A DNA stretch of 22,517 nt, taken from assembly GCA_005877965.1 (NCBI GenBank), contig VBNP01000057.1, positions 1 to 22,517 of the forward strand, written 5' to 3'. Numbering within the stretch: position 1 is the first letter of the stretch; each line of letters starts with the position of its first letter. The translations under genes and the position numbers were made by a program. The notes beneath the pieces are model-generated. The model saw nothing but the letters and a program-made list of their open reading frames with translations, had not been told where the DNA came from and did no database searches. Of the stretch, positions 15,357 to 22,517 are shown piece by piece. The stretch comes from Gammaproteobacteria bacterium (GTDB lineage Bacteria; Pseudomonadota; Gammaproteobacteria; Steroidobacterales; Steroidobacteraceae).

Positions 15357-15561
15357 GAGCGGTCCTCGAGTACTTTGAGCAGCACTCAAGGCGCCAGGCG
15401 CATTAGTTGTCGCTGTCGCATCGATTGTATTCCTTCCAGTTTGCCCTGGTCGCGGCATCTCACGGACCAATTGCCCGCCAGGACGACATCGCCGCGGAGT
15501 ACACGTCGAGCGTGGCCCGGACTAGCACGGTTCCCTGGTCAGTGGGAGGCCCGCAGCGCCG

Positions 15562-18051
15562 CTAAGCCCGTAACGTCGTGAGCGGCGGCTGATTGACAAC
15601 GCTGCGCGTGGCCAGCCAGCCGCCAGCCGCCACCAGCAACGCCCCGCCGAAAACCCCCTCGACCCACGGCAGGAATTCGAAGGCATAGCGCAGGTCGAGC
15701 CACTGTGTGGTGAGAAAATAGGCGCCGATGGATGCGCCCGCCGCGGCGAGCAACCCAGAGAGGCTGCCGAGCGTTGCGAACTCCGCGAGCACTCCCTGCA
15801 CCACGGTGCCGCGGCTCGCGCCCAGGGTGCGCAACATGGCGCTCTCGTAGCGACGCTCGTCGCGACTTGACTGCACCGCCGCCAACAGCACCGTCAGTCC
15901 CGCGAACAGCGTGAACGCGAACACGCTCTGCACCGCGAGCGCCGCCTTGTCGAGCACCGCACGCACCTGCGCGAGCAGCTCATCGATGTCGAATATCGAC
16001 ACGCTGGGGAAACGCCGTGCGAGCTGCGCGAGCGAACGGGCGCTGCCGGGCGTGAAATAGGCGCTCGTCATGTAGGTACCGGCGGCGCCTTCCAGCACGC
16101 CGGGGGGAAACACGATGAAGAAATTCGGCTGAAAAGTGTCCCACTTCACCTTGCGGATGCTCGCGACCGTGACCTCGAGCGCATCCCCTGCGATGTCGAA
16201 GGAGAGGTGATCACCGACCTGCACGCCGAGGGATTCCTGGAATTCAGTGGCCAGAGACACCAGCGGTTTGCCGAAATCGGCCGCCGTCCACCAGCGGCCG
16301 GCGATGAGGCGGTTGTCCGCTCCCAGCTCGGACGCCCAGGTGAGGTTCTGCTCGCGGGTCGCGAAGCTGTCCTCGCCGGTGCCTGCCGAGCGCAGGCTCT
16401 CGATGGCATGGCCGTTGATGCCGGTCAGGCGGCCGCGGATCATCGGCAGCACGCGGGTGGTGCGTGCGCCCTGCGCCTGGAGGAAGCGCACGAAATCCCC
16501 GCGCACGGCCGGCGGGATGTTGATGAAGAAGTAGTTGGGAAGATTCGGCGGCAGCGTGCGTTGCCAGTCGCCGTTCAGATCGTCGCGCAGGATCCCCAGC
16601 AGCAGCAGCACCATGATGCCGGTGCCGAAGGCCACCAGCTGCACGACGCTCTCGGCGCGGCGCCGGCTCAGGTTCGCGACCCCGAAGCGCCAGGCGACGC
16701 CGACCCGGCCGCGCAGGCGGCCGGCGAGATACACCAGCAGCACTCCGGCGAGCGTCAGCACCAGCACGAAGGCCGCGAGCGCGGCGGTGAAGTACAGGAA
16801 CAGCTTCGTCTCCGGCACCACCCAGTAGATGAGCAGCAGCACCACGGCTATCGCCGGACCGAACGCCAGCAGCACGAGCGGCGGCGGCGGGCCGACGTCG
16901 CGGCGCAGCACCCGCAGCGCCGGCACGCGCGCGAGCTGCAGGAGCGGGGGCAGTGCGAACCCCGCCAGCAGCGCGATCGCGGTCACGAAGCCGATCGCGA
17001 GCGGGCTGAGACTCGCCGCCGGCAGATCGGTGACCGCCAGGAGCCCGCGGATGGTGCGCAGCAGCCACTCCTGGGCGAGGAACCCGAGCGCCGCACCCGC
17101 CACGGCCGCGAGCAGCGCGAGCGCCAGCAGCTGCAGCACCGACATCGCCAGCGTGAAGGCCCGCGTCGCGCCGAGGGTCTTGAGCAGTGCCACGGCATCC
17201 AGGTGCCGGTGCACATAGCGGCGCGCGGTCATCGCCACCGCGATCGCGCATAGCAGCACGCTCACCAGGCTCGCAAGACTGAGGAAGCGCCCGGCGCGCT
17301 CCACGGCGTTGCGGATCTGGGGGCTCGCCTCGGTGATGTCCCGCAGGCGCTCACCGGGGCCCTTGTGGGCGATGAGCCAGGCCTTGAAGGCATCGATGCG
17401 CGTGCGCTCGCCGGCGAACAGCGCGGCGTAGCTCACGCGGCTGCCGGGCTGGATCAGGCGCGTGGCCGGCAGGTCGGCCGCATTCATGATGAGGTTCGGC
17501 GCAAGCTCGGCAAAAGTGCCGCCCTGGTCGGGCCGGGCGATCAGCACCCGGGTCACGCGCAGGCTCGCCGCCCCGATCGAGAGCTGCGAACCCACGTGCC
17601 CGCCGACCGCCGCGAGCAGCTTCGAGCCCGGCCACGCCTCGCCCGGAGCGGGAATGCCTGCTGCGGGTGAACCTCTCGCGAAGGGTTCGCCGGCGACCAA
17701 CACGCGTCCGCGCAGCGGATATCCGGCGCTCACCGCCGCCACGTTGGTGAGCTGGCTCGCCTCGCCATTGAACACCACCGAGAGCAGATTGGTGCTGCGC
17801 GCGGAGCGCAGCCCGCGGCGCGCGGCTTCCGTGAAGTACGTCTCGGGGAGCGGTTGCGGTGAACCGAGGCGGATGTCCGCCGCCAGCACCGCGCTGGCCT
17901 GCAGGGCGACCGCGGCGCTGATGCGGCTGACCAGAAAGCCGACGCCCGTGAGGGCGGCGACTGCGACCGTGAGCGCGAGCAGCAGCACGCCCAGCTCGCC
18001 TGAGCGCCACTCGCGCGCCAGCGTACGCAGCGCGAGCCGCAGCGCTTTCAC
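15562..18051 (-). CDS. ybbP: YbbP-type ABC transporter permease (FtsX/MacB-like)
   Basis: This is an 829-residue permease. One N-terminal membrane helix (about 18-45) precedes a periplasmic domain (about 50-250). A block of helices (about 255-350), a central set (about 355-450), a second periplasmic domain (about 490-690) and three C-terminal helices (about 700-815) follow. The two FtsX-like cores carry HRHLDAVALLKTLGATRAFT and DERRYESAMLRTLGASRGTV, the coupling segments of this family. Length and layout match E. coli YbbP. It begins with GTG and overlaps the ATPase stop by four bases (GTGA), so the pair is translationally coupled. The complex probably extracts or exports a lipid-like or hydrophobic compound at the inner membrane; the substrate is not established. 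The gene ends 250 bases from the small exported gene. Confidence 0.93.
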   Translation of the reverse strand: MKALRLALRTLAREWRSGELGVLLLALTVAVAALTGVGFLVSRISAAVALQASAVLAADIRLGSPQPLPETYFTEAARRGLRSARSTNLLSVVFNGEASQLTNVAAVSAGYPLRGRVLVAGEPFARGSPAAGIPAPGEAWPGSKLLAAVGGHVGSQLSIGAASLRVTRVLIARPDQGGTFAELAPNLIMNAADLPATRLIQPGSRVSYAALFAGERTRIDAFKAWLIAHKGPGERLRDITEASPQIRNAVERAGRFLSLASLVSVLLCAIAVAMTARRYVHRHLDAVALLKTLGATRAFTLAMSVLQLLALALLAAVAGAALGFLAQEWLLRTIRGLLAVTDLPAASLSPLAIGFVTAIALLAGFALPPLLQLARVPALRVLRRDVGPPPPLVLLAFGPAIAVVLLLIYWVVPETKLFLYFTAALAAFVLVLTLAGVLLVYLAGRLRGRVGVAWRFGVANLSRRRAESVVQLVAFGTGIMVLLLLGILRDDLNGDWQRTLPPNLPNYFFINIPPAVRGDFVRFLQAQGARTTRVLPMIRGRLTGINGHAIESLRSAGTGEDSFATREQNLTWASELGADNRLIAGRWWTAADFGKPLVSLATEFQESLGVQVGDHLSFDIAGDALEVTVASIRKVKWDTFQPNFFIVFPPGVLEGAAGTYMTSAYFTPGSARSLAQLARRFPSVSIFDIDELLAQVRAVLDKAALAVQSVFAFTLFAGLTVLLAAVQSSRDERRYESAMLRTLGASRGTVVQGVLAEFATLGSLSGLLAAAGASIGAYFLTTQWLDLRYAFEFLPWVEGVFGGALLVAAGGWLATRSVVNQPPLTTLRA

Positions 18052-18755
18052 AGCACCCGCCCCGCGTCCATCTTCACCATGCGGGCACAGCGCGCGGCGA
18101 GCTCGCGATCGTGCGTGACCAGGACCAGCGTCGTATGGGCGTTGGCATTGAGCTCGAACAGCAGCTCGCCGACCCGCGCGCCGGTGACGGTGTCGAGATT
18201 GCCGGTCGGCTCGTCCGCGAACAGCACCGCCGGCTGGGTCACGAACGCCCGGGCGAGCGCCACGCGCTGCTGCTCACCGCCCGAGAGCTGCCGCGGGTAG
18301 TGGCCGGTGCGCTCGCTCAGGCCGACGCGCCGCAGGGTTTCGCCGGCGGCGCGCCGCGCATCGCCCCGTCCCGCCAACTCCAGCGGCAACATCACGTTCT
18401 CGAGCGCGGTGAGTGCCGGAATCAGGTGGAAGGACTGAAACACGAACCCGACGCGCTGCGCCCGCAGCCGCGCCCGGCCGTCCTCATCGAGCTGCGTGAG
18501 ATCCTGCCCCTCGAGCAGCACGCGCCCACGGGTCGGCACATCGAGCCCGGCCAACAGCGCCAGCAGAGTCGATTTGCCCGCGCCCGAGGGCCCGGTCACG
18601 GCGACCGATTCGCCCGCCAGAATATCGAGCGATACCTCATCGACAATGGTCAGCGAACCTTCCGGACTGCTAACCTGCTTGCAGAGGCTTTCTGCCCGGA
18701 GGACGCGGTTGCGGATTGTCGGCGCCTGGGCGCTGGGCTTGGGGTTGGTGTTCAT
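18048..18755 (-). CDS. ybbA: YbbA-type ABC transporter ATP-binding protein
   Basis: This is a 235-residue ATPase of the MacB/LolD class. I chose the ATG at 18755, with GGAG 4-5 bases upstream; the frame could extend to 18788. Walker A is GPSGAGKST (55-63), followed by the Q loop in FVFQSFHL, the signature LSGGEQQR, Walker B VLFADEPTGNLD and the H loop LVTHD. It powers the YbbP permease encoded directly downstream with a 4-base overlap. The 5' end overlaps that of tesA on the other strand by 47 bases. Residues 2-18 are an extra polar extension compared with E. coli YbbA and may reflect this overlap. Confidence 0.94.
   Translation of the reverse strand: MNTNPKPSAQAPTIRNRVLRAESLCKQVSSPEGSLTIVDEVSLDILAGESVAVTGPSGAGKSTLLALLAGLDVPTRGRVLLEGQDLTQLDEDGRARLRAQRVGFVFQSFHLIPALTALENVMLPLELAGRGDARRAAGETLRRVGLSERTGHYPRQLSGGEQQRVALARAFVTQPAVLFADEPTGNLDTVTGARVGELLFELNANAHTTLVLVTHDRELAARCARMVKMDAGRVL
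18698..18703 (+). promoter_or_regulatory. Strong ribosome site that fixes a TTG start for tesA
   Basis: GGAGGA lies 5 bases before the TTG at 18709. It decides the start, since no ATG is available between this point and the GDSL motif, and a signal peptide begins directly after it. The site lies within the ybbA coding strand's complement. Confidence 0.7.
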
Positions 18756-19353
18756 CGCGCTCCAGAACGCGGTGGCCTCCGACCACACGATCCTTGTGCT
18801 CGGCGACAGCCTGAGCGCCGCACTCGGAATCCGGCCGGAGCAGGGTTGGGTTGCGCTGCTCGCGCAGCGACTTCAGGAACAAGGGTACGGGTACCAGATC
18901 GTCAACGCCAGCGTGAGCGGCGAGACCACCAGCGGAGGCCTCGAGCGCCTGCCGCGGGCGCTGCAGCTGCACCAGCCGGGAACCGTCATCCTGGAGCTGG
19001 GCGCCAACGACGGGCTGCGCGGGCTGCCGGTGAGCGAGGCGCGCGAGAATCTCGCGCGCATGGTGCGCCTGTCGCAGGCGGCCGGCGCCCGGGTGCTGCT
19101 GGTCGGCATGCGCATTCCGCCCAACTACGGGCCGCGCTACACGGAGCAGTTCGCCCGCGTGTTCCCCGAGCTGGCAACCCAATATCATCTGCCCCTGGTG
19201 CCGTTCCTGCTGGACAAGGTGGCCCTCGATCCGACGCGCATGCAGCCGGACGGCATGCACCCCAACGCCCGCGGCGAGCCACCGGTTCTCGATACGCTCT
19301 GGCCGTACCTGAAGCCACTCCTCAAGAAGAATCCTCAAAGCGGGGGACGTTGA
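18709..19353 (+). CDS. tesA: TesA-type GDSL lysophospholipase / thioesterase / arylesterase
   Basis: This is a 214-residue SGNH hydrolase of the periplasm. The TTG start has a strong GGAGGA site. The signal peptide runs to about residue 24 (hydrophobic GAWALGLGLVFIAL, cleavage after AVAS). GDSLSAALG holds the nucleophile Ser34, Gly71 (SGE) and Asn100 (GAND) supply the oxyanion hole, and DGMH gives Asp181 and His184, which completes the catalytic set. Length matches E. coli TesA. It hydrolyses acyl esters and thioesters, including lysophospholipids. The stop overlaps the fadD start (TGATG at 19351-19355), so the two are coupled. This coupling fits a path in which released fatty acid is activated by the acyl-CoA ligase. 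The 5' end overlaps ybbA by 47 bases. Confidence 0.93.
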   Translation: MRIVGAWALGLGLVFIALQNAVASDHTILVLGDSLSAALGIRPEQGWVALLAQRLQEQGYGYQIVNASVSGETTSGGLERLPRALQLHQPGTVILELGANDGLRGLPVSEARENLARMVRLSQAAGARVLLVGMRIPPNYGPRYTEQFARVFPELATQYHLPLVPFLLDKVALDPTRMQPDGMHPNARGEPPVLDTLWPYLKPLLKKNPQSGGR

Positions 19354-21029
19354 TGGACAGAATCTGGCTGAAGTCGTATCCGCCCTACGTACCCGCGGAA
19401 GTCGACCCCACGCAGCTGCGCTCGCTGAAGCAGCTGCTGGAGGAAACCTGTGCCAGGCATGCCGAGCGCGTCGCCTTCATCCAGATGGGTGCGCAGCTCA
19501 GCTACCGGCAGCTCGATGAGCTCACGCGTGCCTTCGCCGCGTGGCTGCAGCAGCAGGGGTTCGGGAAGGGCGATCGCCTCGCCATCATGCTGCCCAACAC
19601 GCTGCAGTACCCGATCGCGATGTTCGGGGCGCTGCGCGCGGGCCTGATCGTGGTCAACACCAATCCGCTGTACACCGCGCCGGAGCTGCTTCACCAGCTC
19701 TCCGACTCCGGGGCCACGGCGATCCTGGTGCTGGAGAACTTCGCGCACGTACTGCAGAAGGTGCTGGCCGGCACCCAGGTGAAGCGGGTGCTGGTGACCG
19801 CCGTGGGCGATTTCCTCGGGTTCCCCAAGGCACTCGTCGTCAATTACGTGGTGCGCCACGTGCGCCGGCAGGTGCCGCGCTGGAACATCCCCGGTGCGAT
19901 CTCGTTCCGGGCGGCGGTCACGGCCGGACTGAAGCAGCCGCTCGCGCCGGTGGAGGTCGGTCCCGACAATCTGGCCTTCCTGCAGTACACCGGCGGCACG
20001 ACCGGAGTGGCCAAGGGCGCGATGCTGTCGCACGGCAACGTGAGCACCAACGTGCTGCAGGCCGAAGCGTGGCTCGGGAAACGCTTCCGCGACGAGCCGG
20101 CGGTGCTGATCACGGCGATCCCGCTGTACCACATCTTCGCGCTGTCGGCGAACTGCATGCTGTTCGCGCGACTCGGCTGGAAGAACGTGCTGATCATCAA
20201 TCCGCGCGACCTGCCGGCGCTCATCGCCGACATGCGCAAGTACCCCTGCACCTTCATCAGCGGCGTCAACACGCTGTTCAATGCGCTGCTGCACGCGCCG
20301 GGGTTCGACAAGCTCGATTTCAGCCGGCTGAAGGTCACGCTCGGCGGTGGCATGGCCGTGCAGGCGACCGTCGCGCAACGCTGGAAGGAGGTAACCGGCC
20401 ACATACTGACACAGGCGTGGGGCCTCACCGAGACCTCCCCGGCCGCGTGCATCAATCCGCCGGACGAGCCCTTCAACGGCTCGATCGGCCTGCCGATCTC
20501 ATCGACCGAGATCGCGATCAAGGACGACGCCGGCAACGACCTCGCGCTGGGCCAGGCCGGCGAGATCTGCGTGCGCGGGCCGCAGGTGATGCGCGGTTAC
20601 TGGAACCGCGCCGATGAGACCGCCAAGGTGATGCTGCCGGGAGGCTGGCTGCGCACCGGCGACGTCGGCCGCATCGACGCGCGCGGCTTCGTGTACCTCG
20701 AGGACCGCAAGAAGGACATGATCCTGGTCTCGGGCTTCAACGTCTATCCGAACGAAGTGGAAGCCGCCTGCGTCACACACCCCGGGGTCCTCGAGGCCGC
20801 CGCCGTGGCGCAGCCCGACGAGCGCTCCGGCGAAGTCGTCGCGCTGTTCGTGGTGCGCAAGGACCCGTCACTCACCGAAAAGGACATCATCGATCACTGC
20901 CGCCAATCGCTCTCGGCATACAAGATTCCGAAGCACGTGTATTTCAGAGCCGAGCTGCCCAAGACCAACGTGGGCAAGGTCCTGAGGAAGGCGCTGAGAG
21001 AGGAGCTACGCGACGCCCTAGAAGCCTAG
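19353..21029 (+). CDS. fadD: Long-chain fatty acid-CoA ligase
   Basis: This is a 558-residue adenylate-forming enzyme that makes acyl-CoA from fatty acid, ATP and CoA. Motifs in order are the phosphate loop YTGGTTGVAKG (212-222), QAWGLTETSPA (adenine/acyl pocket), GWLRTGDVG with DRKKDMILVSGFNVYPNEVE (hinge and FACS signature), and catalytic Lys542 in TNVGKVLRKAL. Length and the opening IWLKSYPPYVPAEVDP match FadD of Gammaproteobacteria. The ATG shares its A with the TGA of tesA, and GGGGGA precedes it, so expression depends on the same transcript. It provides substrate for beta-oxidation. The acyl-CoA dehydrogenase near 3.5-5.3 kb could act further along such a path, but is not in the same operon. 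Confidence 0.96.
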   Translation: MDRIWLKSYPPYVPAEVDPTQLRSLKQLLEETCARHAERVAFIQMGAQLSYRQLDELTRAFAAWLQQQGFGKGDRLAIMLPNTLQYPIAMFGALRAGLIVVNTNPLYTAPELLHQLSDSGATAILVLENFAHVLQKVLAGTQVKRVLVTAVGDFLGFPKALVVNYVVRHVRRQVPRWNIPGAISFRAAVTAGLKQPLAPVEVGPDNLAFLQYTGGTTGVAKGAMLSHGNVSTNVLQAEAWLGKRFRDEPAVLITAIPLYHIFALSANCMLFARLGWKNVLIINPRDLPALIADMRKYPCTFISGVNTLFNALLHAPGFDKLDFSRLKVTLGGGMAVQATVAQRWKEVTGHILTQAWGLTETSPAACINPPDEPFNGSIGLPISSTEIAIKDDAGNDLALGQAGEICVRGPQVMRGYWNRADETAKVMLPGGWLRTGDVGRIDARGFVYLEDRKKDMILVSGFNVYPNEVEAACVTHPGVLEAAAVAQPDERSGEVVALFVVRKDPSLTEKDIIDHCRQSLSAYKIPKHVYFRAELPKTNVGKVLRKALREELRDALEA

Positions 21030-21048
21030 AATGACGAGACCGCTGGCA

Positions 21049-21074
21049 CAGGGCGGCCACTGACGGCCGCCCTG
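21049..21074. terminator. Bidirectional terminator hairpin after fadD
   Basis: CAGGGCGGCC (21049-21058) and GGCCGCCCTG (21065-21074) form a perfect 10-bp stem with loop ACTGAC. It lies between the convergent fadD and DUF5666 genes. There is no clear T-run on either side, so termination is inferred from position and strength. Confidence 0.65.
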
Positions 21075-21101
21075 CACACCGAATTTCGAAGAAGCGCGGG
21101 C

Positions 21102-22502
21102 CTACGGCTCGATTTGCGCCTGATCGGCAGTGAAGACTCCGGCAAACAGTGTCCCACGTACTTTCACAGTCTTGTTCGGAGCCTGACTGAAGAACGCAGC
21201 AGCGGACAGTGTGCCACCATCCGGACCGCTGAACTGCGTCGCCAATGATGTCACCACCACGATGCCAAGCACGGTCAGGTTGGGAGAGGCGACGTTGCTG
21301 GCCGTTCCTTGCAGGTATGAGTGATTCTCAGGACGGTCGCGCACGAGAATACTGGCGTTGAGCCCCCCACTTTGAGCCGGGGCGCCGCGGGCTTCAACGT
21401 AGTCGCTGGTATGCACGTCGCTCAGGTTGAAGGGCCGCATCTGCTGGCTCGACTTGTCCTCGAATTCCGTGTTGCTGTTCGTCGTGATCGTCACGCCAAG
21501 AACGGTAAGCGTATTGCTCGCAGCGTTCACGTTGTCAACCAGTCCGCGAACGAAGCTCGCGCTGTCGGGCGTCGCCTGCACACTCTTTGCCACCAGCACG
21601 CCGGAGGCGTCGAAGGAGCCGTCAACCTCGACCAGAACGTCGACCGCGAGAGTCACTCCATCGAGTATGAATTGTGTGTTTGCATTCGTCGTCACCCGCT
21701 GTCCGTTGACTACGAAATCCGAATTCGACGTGAACGTCGTGATAAGGCCCTCGATTTCCCCCTCGTCGTTCGCTGTCGCCCCGAACCCCGGCAACACATC
21801 GACGCGTGTCGCAACCAGGGCGCCGGCAGCGTTTAGCATGGTGCCGCTTACCTTCACGATGGCCCCGTTCGCAAGCGACCCCGACGGGGTGATCGCGCTG
21901 TAGTCCACGGTCAGCGTGTTCACATGGAACGTATGCGCAGTCATATCCAGTGACTGGACGATTCCTTTGACTTCGAGCGCACTTCCGGCGGCTTCCCGCT
22001 GACTGCGTGATGCGACGATTTCACCCGCCGCGTTCGGGAAGCCGCTGACCTCTACAATGTTGCCGACCTGCAGACCGGCAATGCTGGCCGGTTGGACATT
22101 GTCGTCGAACAGCGTGGAGCCGGACACGCGCACGGTCTGGCCGAGCAAGACGAACGTTCCGCCCACGGCATCGATCTGTGTTATGGGTCCCGCCACATCG
22201 CCGCTGGATGTGACTTGCGTGGCCGTACCGGTCGTGCCATCGGAGTTCACACTGCCAACCACGGTGACGACCTGACCTACGAGCAGCTGCGACTCGGTGC
22301 CGGGCTGATCATCGATGCGAATCTGTGCGTTTGACGTGGCGTATTCGACGCCGTTTACGAAGATGCTACCGAAACCGGCGATCGGTCCGTAGGCGACTAC
22401 CGGGCTGCCCGAGCCCTGGATGCCGCCGAGCTGGGTCGGGCCACCGCACGATGCCAGCAGCAAGATCGCGGCGGCAACGATCGTCGTGAATTCGCGTTTC
22501 AT
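21102..22502 (-). CDS. DUF5666 repeat lipoprotein (paralog B)
   Basis: This is a 466-residue predicted lipoprotein. The ATG at 22502 has GGAG 8 bases upstream, just inside the window edge. The signal KREFTTIVAAAILLLASC ends in a lipobox, so lipidation at that cysteine (about residue 19) is likely. The mature part is about six beta-rich DUF5666 repeats, with IAGFGSIFVNGVEY at the start, GPITQIDAVGGTFVLLGQTV, ITTFTSNSDFVVNGQRVTT and NTLTVLGVTITTNSNTEFED as clear units. It aligns along its whole length with the DUF5666 gene near 1.1-2.5 kb, sharing the order of repeats and the ending ...LSAAAFFSQA...VKVRGT. The function of the family is unknown. Codon use is less G/C-extreme than in fadD or ybbP. 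Confidence 0.87.
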   Translation of the reverse strand: MKREFTTIVAAAILLLASCGGPTQLGGIQGSGSPVVAYGPIAGFGSIFVNGVEYATSNAQIRIDDQPGTESQLLVGQVVTVVGSVNSDGTTGTATQVTSSGDVAGPITQIDAVGGTFVLLGQTVRVSGSTLFDDNVQPASIAGLQVGNIVEVSGFPNAAGEIVASRSQREAAGSALEVKGIVQSLDMTAHTFHVNTLTVDYSAITPSGSLANGAIVKVSGTMLNAAGALVATRVDVLPGFGATANDEGEIEGLITTFTSNSDFVVNGQRVTTNANTQFILDGVTLAVDVLVEVDGSFDASGVLVAKSVQATPDSASFVRGLVDNVNAASNTLTVLGVTITTNSNTEFEDKSSQQMRPFNLSDVHTSDYVEARGAPAQSGGLNASILVRDRPENHSYLQGTASNVASPNLTVLGIVVVTSLATQFSGPDGGTLSAAAFFSQAPNKTVKVRGTLFAGVFTADQAQIEP

Positions 22503-22517
22503 GTCACAGACTCCGGA

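Noticed and set aside
15424..15452. TACAAT-like -10 box on the minus strand upstream of the small exported gene
   Set aside because: The -10 is good but no acceptable -35 lies at 16-18 bases, and it is over 110 bases from the start codon.
16207..17253. 348-codon open frame opposite ybbP
   Set aside because: Gln/Arg/His-rich composition from reading the complement of permease codons; no ribosome site or domain.

Overview
The window is a stretch of high-GC chromosomal DNA, about two thirds G+C by eye with strong G/C preference at third codon positions. It carries ordinary, densely packed protein genes. I see no tRNA, rRNA, CRISPR array, insertion sequence, integrase or phage gene. The divergent ybbA-ybbP / tesA arrangement, the tesA-fadD pair and the LytS/LytTR pair suggest a Gammaproteobacterium. 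The repeat-built DUF5666 lipoproteins would fit a lineage such as the Steroidobacteraceae/Nevskiales, but that placement is inference and no marker gene fixes it.

Layout. Positions 2-934 hold the 3' part of an alpha/beta-hydrolase (lipase-like) gene. A DUF5666 repeat lipoprotein follows (1107-2546, +). It converges on a minus-strand group: a LysR regulator (6386-5406), a long-type acyl-CoA dehydrogenase (5346-3568) and a Tat-signal aldo/keto reductase (3545-2637). A DUF1993 gene (6597-7100, +) runs divergently from the LysR gene. Next come a protein with a degenerate EAL domain (7287-8783, +) and an overlapping two-component pair, LytS-type kinase and LytTR regulator (8968-10922, +). A secreted Asp-box (BNR, sialidase-like) protein faces them (12717-10963, -). 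A 433-bp spacer with a large inverted repeat separates it from a Pro/Ala-rich, single-pass membrane protein that looks anti-sigma-like (13151-14701, +). A small exported protein of unknown function lies at 15311-14793 (-). The ybbA-ybbP ABC exporter (18755-15562, -) is head-to-head with tesA-fadD (18709-21029, +), and the two 5' ends overlap. The window closes with a second DUF5666 lipoprotein (22502-21102, -), collinear with the first.

How the genes fit together. The main metabolic theme is acyl and lipid handling. There is a lipase-like hydrolase, an acyl-CoA dehydrogenase coupled to an oxidoreductase, and a TesA lysophospholipase/thioesterase translationally coupled to FadD, so that released fatty acids can be turned into acyl-CoA. 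The second theme is the cell envelope: two lipoproteins, a secreted Asp-box protein, a single-pass anti-sigma-like protein, a small exported protein and a MacB/YbbP-type transporter. Signalling is represented by LytS/LytTR and a probably non-catalytic EAL protein. I found no clearly new multi-gene system. The least explained items are the DUF5666 pair, the Tat-exported reductase, the degenerate EAL protein, the Pro/Ala-rich membrane protein and the inverted repeat near 13.0 kb.
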